Below, piece by piece: positions 1 to 10,839 of a stretch of DNA of 64,000 bases. Numbering within the stretch: position 1 is the first letter of the stretch; every line of letters begins with the position of its first letter. The stretch covers positions 72,500,947 through 72,564,946 of the forward strand of contig OY726567.1 in assembly GCA_963383645.1 (NCBI GenBank). The letters are read 5' to 3'. Position numbers and translations under genes: made by a program. The DNA is from Muscardinus avellanarius (Eukaryota > Chordata > Mammalia > Rodentia > Gliridae). The notes beneath the pieces were generated by a model. The model was not told the origin of the DNA and searched no databases. It saw only the letters and a program-made list of their open reading frames with translations.

Positions 1-400
1 CCTTGATCCCTTGCGAGGCCAGCTTCCTTGTGACCTATGGACCATCCACCCGGCCTCGTCAAGGGTCCATAGCATCTCCCAACACTGCCGCCGGGGAGCC
101 AAGCTTCTGATGCACACATGCTTTGGTGGACCTGCCACATCCCCAAGGCTTATTGGCGAGTTGCTCCAGTCTTGGGCTCCGTGGTCACATGGCCTTCTTC
201 TCTGTGTGTCTGTACATCATCTTCTTTTTATAAGGAGACCAGGCATTGGATTCAGGGACCACCCTCATCTGCTATGACTCAATTCTGACTTAATGAATTA
301 CATCTGCAGAGACCCCGTTTCTAAATAGGCTCGTGTTCTCAGGTTCCAGGTAGACATGAATTCTGAGGGACGCTATCCAGTGCACTGTAGTTGTTCCTGG
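1..400 (-). mobile_element. MaLR LTR, MLT1-like, cut by window edge
   Basis: The plus strand reads as the reverse of a MLT1-type LTR: CACATGGCCTTCTTCTCTG, then TATAAGGAGACCAGGCATTG, an ACATCTGCAGAGACCCCGTT segment, then GGTTCCAGGTAGACATGAAT near 340. The order and spacing match MLT1 antisense. The remainder may lie left of the window. Confidence 0.7.
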
Positions 401-1029
401 GCCCCCAGATTCAGGCAAGTTTCAACGGAGGTGAAGATAGGCAGAACATTTTAGGGCAGCGTGGGGCCTCAGGCACCTTGAACAGCCATTGGCTGGGTTT
501 GGGACACGCAGGCCCAGGCAGTGAGTGAAGTAGTCGAGGCAGCGTAGCACATGCCTCCAGCTGCGGGCCCAGGATGTGCGGGCGTAGGGAAGGTGTTGCT
601 GGGGCTCTCGGGAAGGCACTGGCCATCCTGAATGGGTGCCTGACTCACCCAGAGGCCCTGAAGGACTCCGAGCACACCCCACCATGCTCGTTAAGTCCCC
701 CAAAAGGCAGGGGGGCATGTGCCGGGGAGAAGCTCACGTCCACCGAGGAAGCCATGGGCGGTGCCCTGGCTCTGGGCCAGAGTTTAAATCACCTCTGCCC
801 TTTCTCCAGGAAGGAGTTGAGGACATTTCGCTTTCTCCATAGAGGAATTAACCTTTAGCATGGTGAATAATTGATGCTCGGCCAGGGAATCCTCTTGAAG
901 GTTTGGAGGCAGGGCTGGCTCTTGGCAGATCTGACCCAGGCACACCCCACTGACCCCCCACCTGGAGGTGTCCCCGGCTGACCCCACCAGGTACTCAGAG
1001 TATTTCGTTTTATGAGTACTTATGTCTTT
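401..1029. other. unique sequence, no gene seen
   Basis: GC-moderate DNA without a recognisable repeat. Short frames exist on both strands but none has a domain, a splice context or conserved-looking composition. Confidence 0.5.
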
Positions 1030-1230
1030 TTTTGTTGTTGTTTTTGCGGTATTGGGGATGGAACCCAGGGGCATTCTGCCTCCGAGCTACACCCTCAGCC
1101 CTAGTTTTTATTCTTTATTTTGAAACAGGGTCTCACTAAGTTGCAGAGAGTCCCACTGAGTAGCTGAGGCTGGCCACGAACCGTGAAATCCTGAATGCTG
1201 GGATTACAAGCGTGAGATACCACGGCCGGA
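1030..1230 (-). mobile_element. B1-dID SINE, type A
   Basis: The ID half (GGGGATGGAACCCAGGGGCA) is followed by the B1 half ending in ATACCACGGCCGGA. It abuts a second copy in the same orientation. Confidence 0.88.
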
Positions 1231-1411
1231 TTTTTTCTTTTATAGTGGAGATCGAACCCAGGGGCATTTTTACCTCTAAGCCACACCTCCCAGCCCTTTT
1301 CTATTTTGAAACAGGGTCTCACTAAGTGGCTGAGGCTGACCACAACCTGCGATCCTCCTGTCTCTGCCTCCCAAGTACTGGGATTACAGGCGTGTGCCGC
1401 GGCGCTCGTGC
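1231..1411 (-). mobile_element. B1-dID SINE, type A
   Basis: The ID half starts near GGAGATCGAACCCAGGGGCA and the B1 half ends at GTGTGCCGCGGCGCTCGTGC. This is the second of a same-strand pair. Confidence 0.87.
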
Positions 1412-1850
1412 TTGAATCTAATATTCCATAAGGAAAGATAATGAGAGAAGCCCAAGCTTGGAATGGCAGGTGGAGCTCTGTGCTGGAAATCCTCTGTGTA
1501 AATCTCGGGTCTCTGTAAATTCCGGGTGGCAGTTTTAGAACATGATCCTCTAACGCTCTGCCTCTCTTCCCACCCATGGGTGGCTTGCATCCCTTCCCTT
1601 TGAACCCGGCACTGCAAACTTTCGACCTGCAGGAAAAACGGGAAGTGATGCTGGACCAGAAACTGGCCCAAGCTTTAAGGAAAGAGCAGTTTCCCTTCCC
1701 CGTCTCTTGGGATGCTCACTTTAAAACCCAGACACCACCCTGGGAGGCAGCTCCAGCGGCCTGTGGAGAGACCCCAGAATCAAAGTCTTCAGCCCCCACA
1801 CTCAGCACCGACAGCTGCCATCACCCATAGGACTAAACACGTAAAGGTGG
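1412..1850. other. unique sequence, no gene seen
   Basis: No repeat family is recognised. The frame at 1576-1830 has no recognisable domain and runs into MIR-like sequence. Confidence 0.45.
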
Positions 1851-1854
1851 CGTC

Positions 1855-1972
1855 TCATTTGTTCCTCATGACAACTCAGTGGGGAAGAATTACTTGCACT
1901 TTATTCATTGGGGACCTCACACCTGGAAAGGTCAGGTGACTGGTCCCAGGTCACCCAAGAGAGTGTTTGACC
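1855..1972 (+). mobile_element. MIR fragment
   Basis: The core order is CTCATGACAACTCAGTGGGG followed by GGTCAGGTGACTGGTCCCAGGTCACCCAAGAG, which is the degraded MIR pattern (tally of bases, then AAGGTCACAC-like box). Confidence 0.6.
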
Positions 1973-1974
1973 AG

Positions 1975-2037
1975 AGTGTGTGTGTGTGTGTGTGTGTGTG
2001 TTACTGGGGAGCATTCTTCCTTTTTATTTTTTTAAAT
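1975..2037 (-). repeat. (TG)n tract with SINE tail remnant
   Basis: About 13 TG units run directly into TTACTGGGGAGCATTCTTC. This is the CA-type 3' tail plus a short remnant of a minus-strand SINE ID half. Confidence 0.6.
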
Positions 2038-2253
2038 GCATGTCATCTTTTTGTTTTTTGTTGGTGGTACTGGGGTTCCTGGAAGCCCTTCTACCTCCGG
2101 GCTACACTCCTGGACCTATTTTATATTTTTACTTGGAAACAGGGTCTCTTAAGCCAGCGCGGCTGGCTTCAAACCTGCGCGGTCCTCCTGTCTCCGCCTC
2201 CCAAGCGCGGGGATTACAAGCGTGCGTCACCACGCCCGGCGCATGCCATCTTT
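2038..2253 (-). mobile_element. B1-dID SINE, type Y, with target duplication
   Basis: The element occupies about 2052-2239 and carries type Y diagnostics (GGGGTTCCTGGAAGCCCTTC, GCCAGCGCGGCTGGC). It is flanked by GCATGTCATCTTTT (2038-2051) and GCATGCCATCTTTT (2240-2253), one mismatch in 14 bases. Confidence 0.93.
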
Positions 2254-2287
2254 TAATATGTTCGTCATATTTCCAATCTCCTTAGGT

Positions 2288-2697
2288 AATGCATTCTTCT
2301 TTTTAACTACACCCCCAGCTTTTTTTGTTTTTAAATTTTTATTATTTATTTATTTATTTATTTGCAATTCCAGGAATTGAACCCAGGGACATTCTACCTC
2401 TGAGCTATGCCCCCAGCCCTATTTTTTATTCTTTATTTGGTAACAGGGTCTCACTAAGTTGCAAAGGGCCTCACTAAGTAGCTGAGGCTGTCCGTGAACC
2501 GCCATCCCCTCTTGTCTCAGTCTCCCAAGTACTGAGATTACAAGCATGTGCCACCATGTCTGGCTCCTTGCTGTTTATTTTGAAACAGCATCTTTCTGAG
2601 AGCCTTGTTAAGTAGCTGAGGTTGGCCTTGAACCCACAATCCTCCTGACTCAGCCTCCCAAGTACTGGAATGACAGGCATACACCACCACGCCCGGC
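2288..2697 (-). mobile_element. SINE cluster: ID scrap, type C copy, B1 half
   Basis: The scrap ACTACACCCCCAGC at about 2310 is followed by an (ATTT)n tail and a full type C copy at 2355-2560. A B1-only half follows at 2561-2697, ending ACCACCACGCCCGGC. The outer scrap and the final B1 half are probably one old element split by the type C copy. Confidence 0.8.
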
Positions 2698-2739
2698 TGG
2701 ACCAGAATTTGAATGGCTCCTTCCCCTGCTGCCTCTTCT

Positions 2740-3420
2740 GAGCACGAGTGATGTGAGATTAACTCTTTTATTTTAATCTCGCCCCCTTGTGCCTGTAGCT
2801 AAGCAGCTGGGGATGAAAATCTATCACAGAAGGGCAGAAACGGGGCTTGGGTAATACACCAGGAATAGCAGAGCGCAGCCAAGGAGACAGAGGTGACTTT
2901 TGCAGGTTCCTTCTCGCCGGCCGTGATTAATTTACAGATCTTTGCATGCTAATGTTTTCCTGCCTCCCACCAGTAATAAATAACCAATACGCTCTAATAC
3001 CTAGTTATTATTCATCCCTTTCAGATATTTGGATTTTGATTCCTTGCTTCAGTTCAATCATGCCGAATTTCTTTAACCAGGACGGCTCCATTAAGAGTCT
3101 CTGCAAGGACACCTCCGGAGGGTGGCCTTATGCAGTGATGTATAAGGGCTGACCGGGGAAAGAGGAGCCCCGGCACGAAATATTGGCGCCCATGGCAAAG
3201 GAAGGGGAGAGTGGAATAAAAAGCCCACCAAACTCCTCCTAAGCAATGTGGAGGTTATGACACAGCCCGATAAAACCAGGAAACTCACAGTTACGGCTGA
3301 CACGCCATCTTTAACATCCCCATTTCAGTGACAGAAGCGCAGATCCATTTAATTGCTGCCCTGATCCCGGAAGCACCCTTCTCCAACAGGAATGATTTAA
3401 AAATGGTTCACCCACCCCAA
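2740..3420. other. SINE-free interval, candidate conserved non-coding element
   Basis: About 680 bp without any SINE, in a window that averages more than one per kb. It holds a POU/octamer-like TTTGCATGCTAATG at about 2941 and several TAAT and ATAAATAA boxes. No open frame looks coding. Confidence 0.35.
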
Positions 3421-3449
3421 CTGTGTGTTTCAGAGAGTTGCTTGAACTT

Positions 3450-3472
3450 TCCCCCTCTTCATTTCTTTCTTT

Positions 3473-3520
<48 letters not shown>

Positions 3521-3735
3521 TTCTTTTCTTTTTCTTTTTGGTGGTACTGGGGTTCCTAGAAGCCCTTCTACCTCCGGGCTACACTCCCAGACCTATTTTT
3601 ATATTTTTATTTGGAAACAGGGTCTCTTGAGCCAGCATGGCTGGCTTTGAACCTGTGAGATCCTCCTGTCTCCACCTCCCAAGCGCGGGGATTACAAGCG
3701 TGCGCCACCACGCCTGGCTCCCCCTCTTAATTTCT
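3450..3735 (-). mobile_element. B1-dID SINE, type Y, with 17-bp target duplication
   Basis: The body is at about 3537-3718. The tail on the plus strand is a CTTT-rich tract at 3467-3536. TCCCCCTCTTCATTTCT (3450-3466) and TCCCCCTCTTAATTTCT (3719-3735) are the target duplication, with one mismatch. Confidence 0.93.
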
Positions 3736-3809
3736 ATCAAGTGTTTTTTGGGCAAAGAAGATTCATTCCGCAAAAGCTGGTTAATAGAATTGCTTTCTTT
3801 CTAAAGAAG

Positions 3810-3975
3810 TCGTTCTCTTGGGAGGCTGAAATAGGAGGATCACATGTTCGTGGCCAGTCTCAGCAACTTAGCAAGACCCTGTTTCAACATAAAAAGTTAA
3901 AATGGGCTGGGGGTGTAGCTTGTGGGTAGAAAGCCCCTGGGTTCAATCCCCAGTAGTAAAACAAAAACAAAAAAT
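3810..3975 (+). mobile_element. B1-dID SINE, 5' truncated
   Basis: It starts within the B1 half (CTTGGGAGGCTGAAATAGGA) and keeps the complete ID half, GGGCTGGGGGTGTAGCTTG to CAATCCCCAGTA. Confidence 0.85.
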
Positions 3976-4279
3976 ACCCAAGTTGTTCTTTCTCCTGCGA
4001 TCCAAGACCTTTCTGTCCATCCTGCCGTCCACTCAACATTGTCAATCGCTTCCCTGAGGCCACTGGAGACCGGCCGTGGCCAGCCCCATTCTGCCCGGTG
4101 GCCACCTCACGGACAGGAGCATCTCACCTGTGGACTCTGGTCAGCTGCCTCCGTTGGTCAGTCCCATGCCTCTCGGTCCAGCTAATCTTTCCACTGCAGA
4201 AACCACATGGGATATTTCCAGAACTTTCCCAAGAATCAGCAATTCTTTTTTTTTACAGAAGTAAAATATTTCCAGAATA

Positions 4280-4485
4280 ATTTTTTTTGAGGGGGTCTTG
4301 GGGATTGAACCCAGGGAGACTCTACATCTAAGCTCAATCACACTCTTTTTATTTTTATTTTGAAACAAAGTCTTGCTTAGTTAGTGAAGGTCTCGCTAAG
4401 TTGCTAGAGCTGGCCCCAAACCTGCGATCCTCGTATTTCAGCCTCCCGAGTATTGGGATTACAGGCATGCACCATCACAGCAGAC
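4280..4485 (-). mobile_element. B1-dID SINE, type A
   Basis: ID half GGGGATTGAACCCAGGGAGA and B1 half ending GCACCATCACAGCAGAC. Diverged. Confidence 0.85.
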
Positions 4486-4727
4486 TCAGAATAGTTTCTT
4501 TGTTTATTTAATTTAGTGGTACTGGGAATTAAACTTAGAGGCATTCTATCTCAGAGCTACAACCTTGGCTCTTTTCATAAGTTTTGTTTGGAAACGGGGT
4601 TTTGCTGGGTTGCTGAGAGTCCCGCTAGATTTTTGAGACTGGTCTTGAACCTGCAATCTTCCTGTCTCAGCCTCCCAAATATTGGTATTAGAGGCATGCA
4701 CCATCGCACCCAGATCAGAATAGTATT
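4486..4727 (-). mobile_element. B1-dID SINE, type A, with target duplication
   Basis: The body is at about 4500-4714. CAGAATAGTTT on the left and CAGAATAGTATTT on the right are the imperfect target duplication. Confidence 0.85.
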
Positions 4728-4734
4728 TTCAAAT

Positions 4735-5155
4735 GGCTAACATATCATGCAAAGGAAAAAAAGTTATACTGAATTCAATTGCCAAGTGCTTTAAAATTAT
4801 AATATTCTAACACCCATGCCTCTTTATTAACACATCAAATAATGTCTAACATGAGGATCTGACAACTGCCCTAATTTTGAAATAGGAGTCTGTAAACAGA
4901 ATTTGGAGGTACCTGTAGGAATCATAATAGTTTATGAAAATCTGTGCGATTTCTGTTGGGGACAAAGTCTTGGCTACTGAGGACACCACTGTGGCTTTAC
5001 CACACTCATAAATGAAGGAAATGTTTAATTTCAGCTAGTGTTAGCCAAATAGAAAAAATATGTAGCCTCTTCCATCCAAGTTCATGGGCTTCCTGAAGTC
5101 CATCCACGGGTGCCCTGGGCAGCCTCGGGGCTCCAGGTTAGGCTCCTGCCCCAGG
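4735..5155. other. AT-rich old sequence, possible DNA-transposon remnant
   Basis: The stretch GTTCATGGGCTTCCTGAAGT at about 5082, then CATCCACGGGTGCC and a CTCCAGGTTAGG-like end, resembles the terminal part of an ancient hAT-type element as I remember it. No terminal inverted repeat is provable here. Confidence 0.3.
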
Positions 5156-5159
5156 GTTA

Positions 5160-5320
5160 TATATATATCTTTGCAAGCATTTGCTGAGGCCCCTGTCTTC
5201 CCCGGTGGTCCTCAGAGCACAGGGACTTTGTATTCTGTCTTATTCCTGGTGGTGACACGGAGCCTGGCACAGTACCAGCATATCTGCACATGTGTGAGAA
5301 ATGGCACAACCTGACTTTGT
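5160..5320 (+). mobile_element. L2 3'-end fragment
   Basis: It contains CAGGGACTTTGTATTCTGTC followed by GCCTGGCACAGTACCAGCA, the usual L2 3'-end order (AGGGACTTTGT...GCCTGGCACA). Confidence 0.6.
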
Positions 5321-5367
5321 GTGCTGAGTTTCTGGGTGGCTGAGAATGTGGCCAAATAACTTATACA

Positions 5368-5548
5368 AGAAGCCTGGTGTGGCAGCGCATGCCTGAAATC
5401 CCAGTACTTGGGAGGCCGAGATAGGAGGATCATGGGTTCAAGGCCAGCCGTGCATAGTAATTTAGTGAGATATTATTTCAAAATAAAAATAAAATAAAAT
5501 AGGGTTGGGTGTGCAGCTCAGAAGTAGAACAACCTGGATTCCAATCCT

Positions 5549-5588
<40 letters not shown>
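5368..5588 (+). mobile_element. B1-dID SINE with (CA)n tail
   Basis: The B1 half starts at AGCCTGGTGTGGCAGCGCAT. The ID half ends ATCCTTAGTAACACACA and runs into (CA) repeats at 5553-5586. Confidence 0.88.
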
Positions 5589-5599
5589 TTATACAATCA

Positions 5600-5950
5600 A
5601 TATAATATGTATATGTTTTTTTTATTTCAATTGAGATACGATCCCCATGTTATAAAATTCACCATGAAAAAGTGGACTCTTTGTTGGTCGTTAGTACACT
5701 CACAGGATTGTGCAGCCATCACCAGTATTTGATATCAGCTCCTTTTCAGTTCCCAAAGGACACCCTGTACTCATCAGAAGACACCTACCCGTTCCCTCCC
5801 TCTCTCCCCAGCTCCTGGCCGCTACCGATCTACTTTCTACCTCTGTGGGCTTACCTATTTGGACATTGCATGTTAATAGACTCATACTGTACATGGCCTT
5901 CTGTGTTGGCTTATTTATTTAGCCCAGTGTTTTCAAGGTTCATTCATGAA
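5600..5950 (-). mobile_element. L1 3' end, antisense
   Basis: The plus strand has TTATAAAATTCACCATG, CAGCCATCACCAGTATTTG, GCCGCTACCGATCTACTTTC and AGTGTTTTCAAGGTTCATTC in the order typical of the reverse of an old L1 3' end. Confidence 0.7.
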
Positions 5951-6228
5951 CCTTGGCAGCCACATGAAAGAAACTCAAAACAAATGGGTGAACTGCACGT
6001 TATCGACATGTTGCGTTTCACCTCATAGATCCAAAATATGATCTTTGGACATGTGATCCGTGTAAAAGTTATGAGGTTCTCTGCATTCTTTTTCTTTTTC
6101 TTTTTTTCCCCCCATGGTAAGACTTTGAAACCTGGGGTGTACTTCACACGTACCATCTGATTTTAGCTTTTGGCCAATTTTCTACGATACTGAAGATTTT
6201 GGGTCTGGAGGCTTGCTTTTCATTTTTC

Positions 6229-6230
<2 letters not shown>

Positions 6231-6295
<65 letters not shown>

Positions 6296-6484
6296 TCTTT
6301 TTTTTGGTGCCCAGAGGCATTCTACTTCCAACCTTCACTACTAGCCCTCTTTCATTTATTTTATATTTTTTAATTTTGAAACTGGGTCTTGTTGAGTTGC
6401 TAAGGCTGGCCTTGAACCTACTACGATCCTCCTGTCTCAGCCTCTCAAGTCCTGGGATTACAGGCATGTGCCACTGCACCTAGC
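6231..6484 (-). mobile_element. B1-dID SINE with (CT)n/(CTTT)n tail
   Basis: A pure CT tract (6231-6270) grades into CTTT and then poly-T. The ID half at GTGCCCAGAGGCATTCTACT lacks its first bases. The B1 half ends GCCACTGCACCTAGCC. Confidence 0.85.
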
Positions 6485-6832
6485 CTGTTTTTTTTCTCCC
6501 CCCAAGTGAACTGGCAGTCACTTGAGTGGATTTACCTGAAAGTACTAAGAATAGTGCTATTTTTGGTTTGTTGAGCAAATTTCAAAAACCTTGGAAAGGG
6601 TCTCAAGTCATGAGACCAAAGAGTTCATTTCTGGGCCCCGCTTTGTTCAACATATTTGGCCAGGATCAGACCTGCGGGTCACATGGAATTGGGGAAGATA
6701 GTTAATATGATAAATGCATTCATTAGTATTCAAAAAAGACTGAATAAGTACGAACATTGGTCCTAAACACGATGGTACTCAATAGACATAGGTGTGAAGT
6801 GATGAATTCTGCCTTAAAAATGTGTATGAGGA
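6485..6832. other. unique AT-rich sequence
   Basis: No gene or certain repeat is seen. This may be an unrecognisable part of the L1 that follows. Confidence 0.4.
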
Positions 6833-6950
6833 GCCGGGCCTGGTGACACATGTCTGTAATCCCAGTATTTGGGAGGCTGAGACAGGAAGATCATAGGCTT
6901 GAGGCTAGCCTCAGCTACTTAGGAAGGCTGTTGACAATTTAGCAAACTTC
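6833..6950 (+). mobile_element. B1 half of SINE
   Basis: It starts GAGCCGGGCCTGGTGACACA and is cut after the CTCAGCTACTTAGGAAGGCTG region. No ID half follows. Confidence 0.82.
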
Positions 6951-6954
6951 AAAA

Positions 6955-7560
6955 TCAAATACTAGAACTAATATGACTTTTCTGTAAAGTGGCAAAATAC
7001 AAGGCCAGCTCATATCTCTCCAGATATTAGAACATACTATAAAATAAAGAGGCCACACCGGCACAGAAGCAGATAATTAGATCAATGAACTAAAGTCTAG
7101 TAAACAACCGACACAGGTGTAAAAATTTAGCGTCTGACGAGGGCAGCATCTCAAACTGACACAGAGAATGGAAGAGGGATACTTTGCTAACAAAGTTAGG
7201 GGGAAAAATTACATTTCTACCTGCCCTTTTGCCAAAATCATTTGCAGATAGATGAATGACTTTGAAATTAAATAATAAATTCCAAAAGTACTAGGAGGAA
7301 AAAAAATTTAAATATGCTTATAACCTTGGGATAGGGAAGGCCTTCTTAAGCCAGGCATAATATGCTAATGTCATTTGGGAAAAGATGGATGCTTTTGAGG
7401 AGATCATAATTTAAAACTCCTGCATGGCAAAAAACAGCACAACAAAGTTAAAATGTAAGTTATGGTCCAGGAAAACATCTGTAATGTATGAAATAGAGAT
7501 TAATGTGCAGAACATCAATAAGAAAGAGACGAGGAACGCGGCAGAAAGAGGGAGGAAGGG
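6955..7560 (+). mobile_element. L1 ORF2 3' part, degraded
   Basis: Recognisable blocks in order are ACATACTATAAAATAAAGAG, GCAGATAATTAGATCAATGA, CCAAAAGTACTAGGAGGAAA and GGGATAGGGAAGGCCTTCTT. These match the end of L1 ORF2 with many stops and indels, so it is a fossil. Confidence 0.75.
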
Positions 7561-7864
7561 AAATGAGACAGCAAGCCACCTGCCTGCCCCGGCCGCGAGC
7601 ACCAAGTAATGATTAGGCTCCCGGTGCTAGAGGGAGCGAGCTGGAGCCGCTCCGGCCGTGGCCGCGGAGTCCCTCAGCTGGAACACCTGGGGAACCTGTG
7701 TCCCAGGCTTGCTGCGGGATCTCAGGGAAGTGTGTGAGACGCTCCTGGACGTGAGCCTGGCGCAGGGCCAGCGGCGCAATCGATAGCCAATAGCACAAGC
7801 AATTTGTTATTATCGTTAGCGTGCTGCTGCCAGGTGGCCAAAACATGCCAAGCTGGATCATATA
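7561..7864. other. unique GC-richer stretch
   Basis: Locally more GC-rich than its flanks, with CpGs around 7585-7790. I see no splice sites or coding signature. Confidence 0.4.
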
Positions 7865-8089
7865 TCTTTTTATTATCGATTGATTGATTTTCTGGTACTA
7901 GGGATGGAACCCAGGGGCATTCTACCTCTGAGCTGCATTCCCAGCTCTATTTTATTTATTATTATTATTATTGTTATCACCATCATCATCATCATTATTT
8001 TGGTACTGGGGGTTGAACCTAGAGGCATTCTATCTCCAAACTACATCACCAGCCCTTTTATTTATTATTATTATTACGATTACTTTTAC

Positions 8090-8123
<34 letters not shown>

Positions 8124-8775
8124 GCAGTACTGGGGATGGAACCCAGGGACATTCTACCTCCAAGCTACACCCACAGCCCTATTTTTTATTCTTTATTTTG
8201 AAACAGGGTCTCACTGAGTTGCAAAGGACCGAGGCTGGCAGAAAATCACGATTCTCCAGTCTCAGCCTCCCAAATGCTGAAATTACAAGCGTGCACCACC
8301 ATGCCCAGCTTCACTATGATTATTATTGTTGTTGTTGTTGTTGTTATTATTTTGGTACTGAGGACTGAACCCAGGAGCATTTGATTTCTGAGCTATATCC
8401 CCAGCCCTTTTTATTTTTCATTTTGCAATAGGGTCTTGCTAAGTTGTTAAGGGTCTGGCTAAATTGCTGAGGCTGACCTCAAAATTGTGATTTTTCTGTC
8501 TAAGATTCCCAAGTACTAGGATTATAGGCATGTGCTACCACTCCTGGCTAGATAATATACTTTTTATTATTTATTTATTTGTTTTTGGTGCTGAGATTGA
8601 ACTCAGGGGCATTCTACCTCTGAGTTACATAACACTATTTATTTTTTTAATTTTTAAACGGAGTCTCCCTAAGTTGCTGAGGGTCTTAGGTTGCTGAGGC
8701 TGGCCTTGAACCTGCAATCCTCCCGTCTCAGCCTCCCAAGTACTAGGATTACAAGTCTGTACCACCACGCCCATG
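7865..8775 (-). mobile_element. cluster of five minus-strand SINE copies with (ATT)n tracts
   Basis: There are ID-only pieces at 7890-7950 and 7998-8060 and full copies at about 8118-8310, 8350-8550 and 8580-8775. They are separated by (ATT)n (7960-7998, 8065-8122) and (TTG)n (8327-8348), which are the A-rich tails read in antisense. All five point the same way, consistent with repeated insertion into T-rich tails. Confidence 0.82.
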
Positions 8776-8899
8776 TAAAGTTTGATAAACAGAATTTTTG
8801 TGTGTGGGGGATTACTTTTGCCCTGTCTTGATGGGAATAGAAATTGGTCCACCCAGTTCCTGCAGACAATTTGATGATATCCATTAACACATAACCAAT

Positions 8900-9226
8900 A
8901 CTGAGTGCTATGGTCTGAATGTCTGTGTCCCCTGAATCCATATGTTGAGACCCTAACACGAAGATGAGGGTACCTGGAAGAGAGGTAGTGCGCCTCGCCC
9001 TTGGAAGGTGATAGGTGAAGGGAAAGGAGCCCTCACGAGAGGGGCATTAGGGCCTCTACAGAGGAGGCCCCAGCGAGACTCCTCCCTCCCACCACGTGAG
9101 GATCCAGCAAGAAGACGCCATTTGTAACCACTGAGTCAAGGCACCTTGACCTTGACTTCTTTTTTTAGTATTGGGGATTGAACCCAAGGGCATTCTATCT
9201 CCAAGCTATACCCCCAGGCTTTTAAA

Positions 9227-9262
<36 letters not shown>

Positions 9263-9690
9263 TTTGTGGTACTGGGGTTCCTGGAAGCCCTTTTGCCTCT
9301 GGGCTACACTCCCAGACCTATTTTTTATTTTTGGAAACAGGGTCTCTTAAGCCAGCACGGCTGGCCTCGCACCTGCGCGATTCTCCTGTCTCCGCCTCCC
9401 AAGCGCAGGGATTACACGCGTGCACCACCACGCCCGGCCAGTTATTATTATTTTTTATTTTGAACTGATCTTGCTAGGTTGCTGACAGTCTTACAATTGC
9501 TAAGGCTGGCCTTGAACCTGCGATGTTCCTGTCTCAGCCTTCCAAGTACTGGGATGACAAGTGTGTACCGCCGCACCCAGAGATCCTGGACTTCTTAGAT
9601 TCTAGAGCAAGGAGAAACAAGTATGTGTTGTCTCTAAACCACACAGTTCGTAGCATTTTGTTATAGATTAAGATACCTGACAATTCCAGG
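8900..9690 (+). mobile_element. MaLR LTR (MLT/MST-like) split by SINEs
   Basis: GCTATGGTCTGAATGTCTGT, ATATGTTGAGACCCTAACAC and CCACGTGAGGATCCAGCAAG form the 5' part. AACCACACAGTTCGTAGCAT and TTTTGTTATAGATTAAGATA form the 3' part after the SINE block. GACTTCTT occurs on both sides of that block (about 9155 and 9591). Confidence 0.7.
9160..9580 (-). mobile_element. nested SINEs: type Y inside an older copy
   Basis: The old ID half (9165-9220) and old B1 half (9452-9578) flank a complete type Y copy (9262-9439). The sequence AGTTATTATTATT precedes and follows the Y copy, marking insertion into the linker of the old element. Confidence 0.85.
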
Positions 9691-9859
9691 TTGACCCTTC
9701 ACCTAGAGAAACTCAGAGACTCTGCAGCAGCAGACATGCGCAAACAAAGGAGGGAGAGAATTGGAATCTGTCCTAAGTGTCCACCCGGAGAGGACGCGGT
9801 GCCTTCAGACTGTGAAATACTGCAGCTGTTAGTAGGAGGAAGTAGGGCTGATACTGACA

Positions 9860-9868
9860 GGGAGAGTG

Positions 9869-9908
<40 letters not shown>

Positions 9909-10095
9909 GCGCGGTTACTGGGGATTGAACCCAAGGGTGTTCTCTTTCTGAGCTACACCACCAATACTGTTTTTATTTATGTTTTATTTTGAAACAAGGC
10001 CATGCTAGGTGGCGGAGGCTAGCCACGAACCTGCGATCCTTCTGTCTCAGCCTCCCGAGTGCTGTGATTAGAGGAGTGCGCCACCACGTCCTGTT
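9860..10095 (-). mobile_element. B1-dID SINE with (CA)n in front
   Basis: (CA)n at 9872-9905 is followed by GGTTACTGGGGATTGAACCC and a B1 half ending CCACCACGTCCTG. The dinucleotide tract lies at the 3' end of the SINE. On the SINE strand it is TG rather than the usual CA. Confidence 0.82.
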
Positions 10096-10171
10096 GGGAG
10101 CGCTGCTGTGTGTATGGAGGAGAAGGACTTAATTGGCTATATCATTTGAAAAATTTAAAAGAATATTTTTG

Positions 10172-10252
10172 CTGGGCCGGGGTTGTGGTTCAATGGTAAA
10201 GAATTTGCCCAGAGCGCATGAAGCCCTAGGTTCCATCCCCAGCACCGCACGC
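10172..10252 (+). mobile_element. ID monomer SINE
   Basis: A stand-alone ID-like unit: GGGGTTGTGGTTCAATGGTA (A box region) through GGTTCCATCCCCAGCACCGC. No B1 half precedes it. It is derived from tRNA-Ala but does not fold as a tRNA gene. Confidence 0.8.
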
Positions 10253-10504
10253 ACACAGCCATGCAACCTCAAGTAAAATATAAAAAGACCCCAAATCAAC
10301 ACAATCTTGCCTACTTCATAGTCCAGGTAGTAAAACGGCCAGGTCGCAGGGAGCAGCCACCAAATTATCTCTGTGAAGGATGAGGCCACATCTGGACTTT
10401 GTGTCCTTAAGGGACACATTCACAGCTGAGATGCGCTAGTCACAGGACATTCCTTAGTTTGTACCTGGTGCGTGCCTATGGCATTGGGTCAATGTTTTGG
10501 TTTT

Positions 10505-10703
10505 GAGTTTGGTACTGGGGATTGAACCCCGGTGCATTCTATCACCAAGCTACACCCCCAGTCCCATTTTATTTTCTTTAATATTTTGAAACAGTTGATG
10601 AGGGTCTCCCTAAGTTGCTGAGACTGGCCTCAAACTTAGGATCCTCCTCCTGTCTCAGCCTCCCGTGTGCTGGGATTACAGGCATGCTCCAGCATGCCTG
10701 GAT
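10505..10703 (-). mobile_element. B1-dID SINE, type A
   Basis: GGTACTGGGGATTGAACCCC to GCATGCTCCAGCATGCCTGG. The linker and both halves are present. Confidence 0.87.
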
Positions 10704-10839
10704 CCCGGGAGGATGATTAATAAAGCTTCTTCCTGTTCTCAAAGGACACCTGGTATGATTTAGAGGAGCTCTCCTTCTACCCCTTCCCCCCAAAAAAATC
10801 ACCTTAAGTGTAGATCTCACCCAAGAGGCACAGGATTTA

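Noticed and set aside
7880..8368. 162-codon frame and other Ile/Tyr-, Ser/Leu- or Val/Cys-rich frames
   Set aside because: They are translations of (ATT)n, (CT)n or (TG)n tracts joined to SINE ID halves. Similar frames recur wherever these tracts lie.
10172..10252. tRNA gene
   Set aside because: The A- and B-box-like text belongs to a tRNA-derived ID SINE. Acceptor and anticodon stems do not pair. The same applies to 33238 and 38294.
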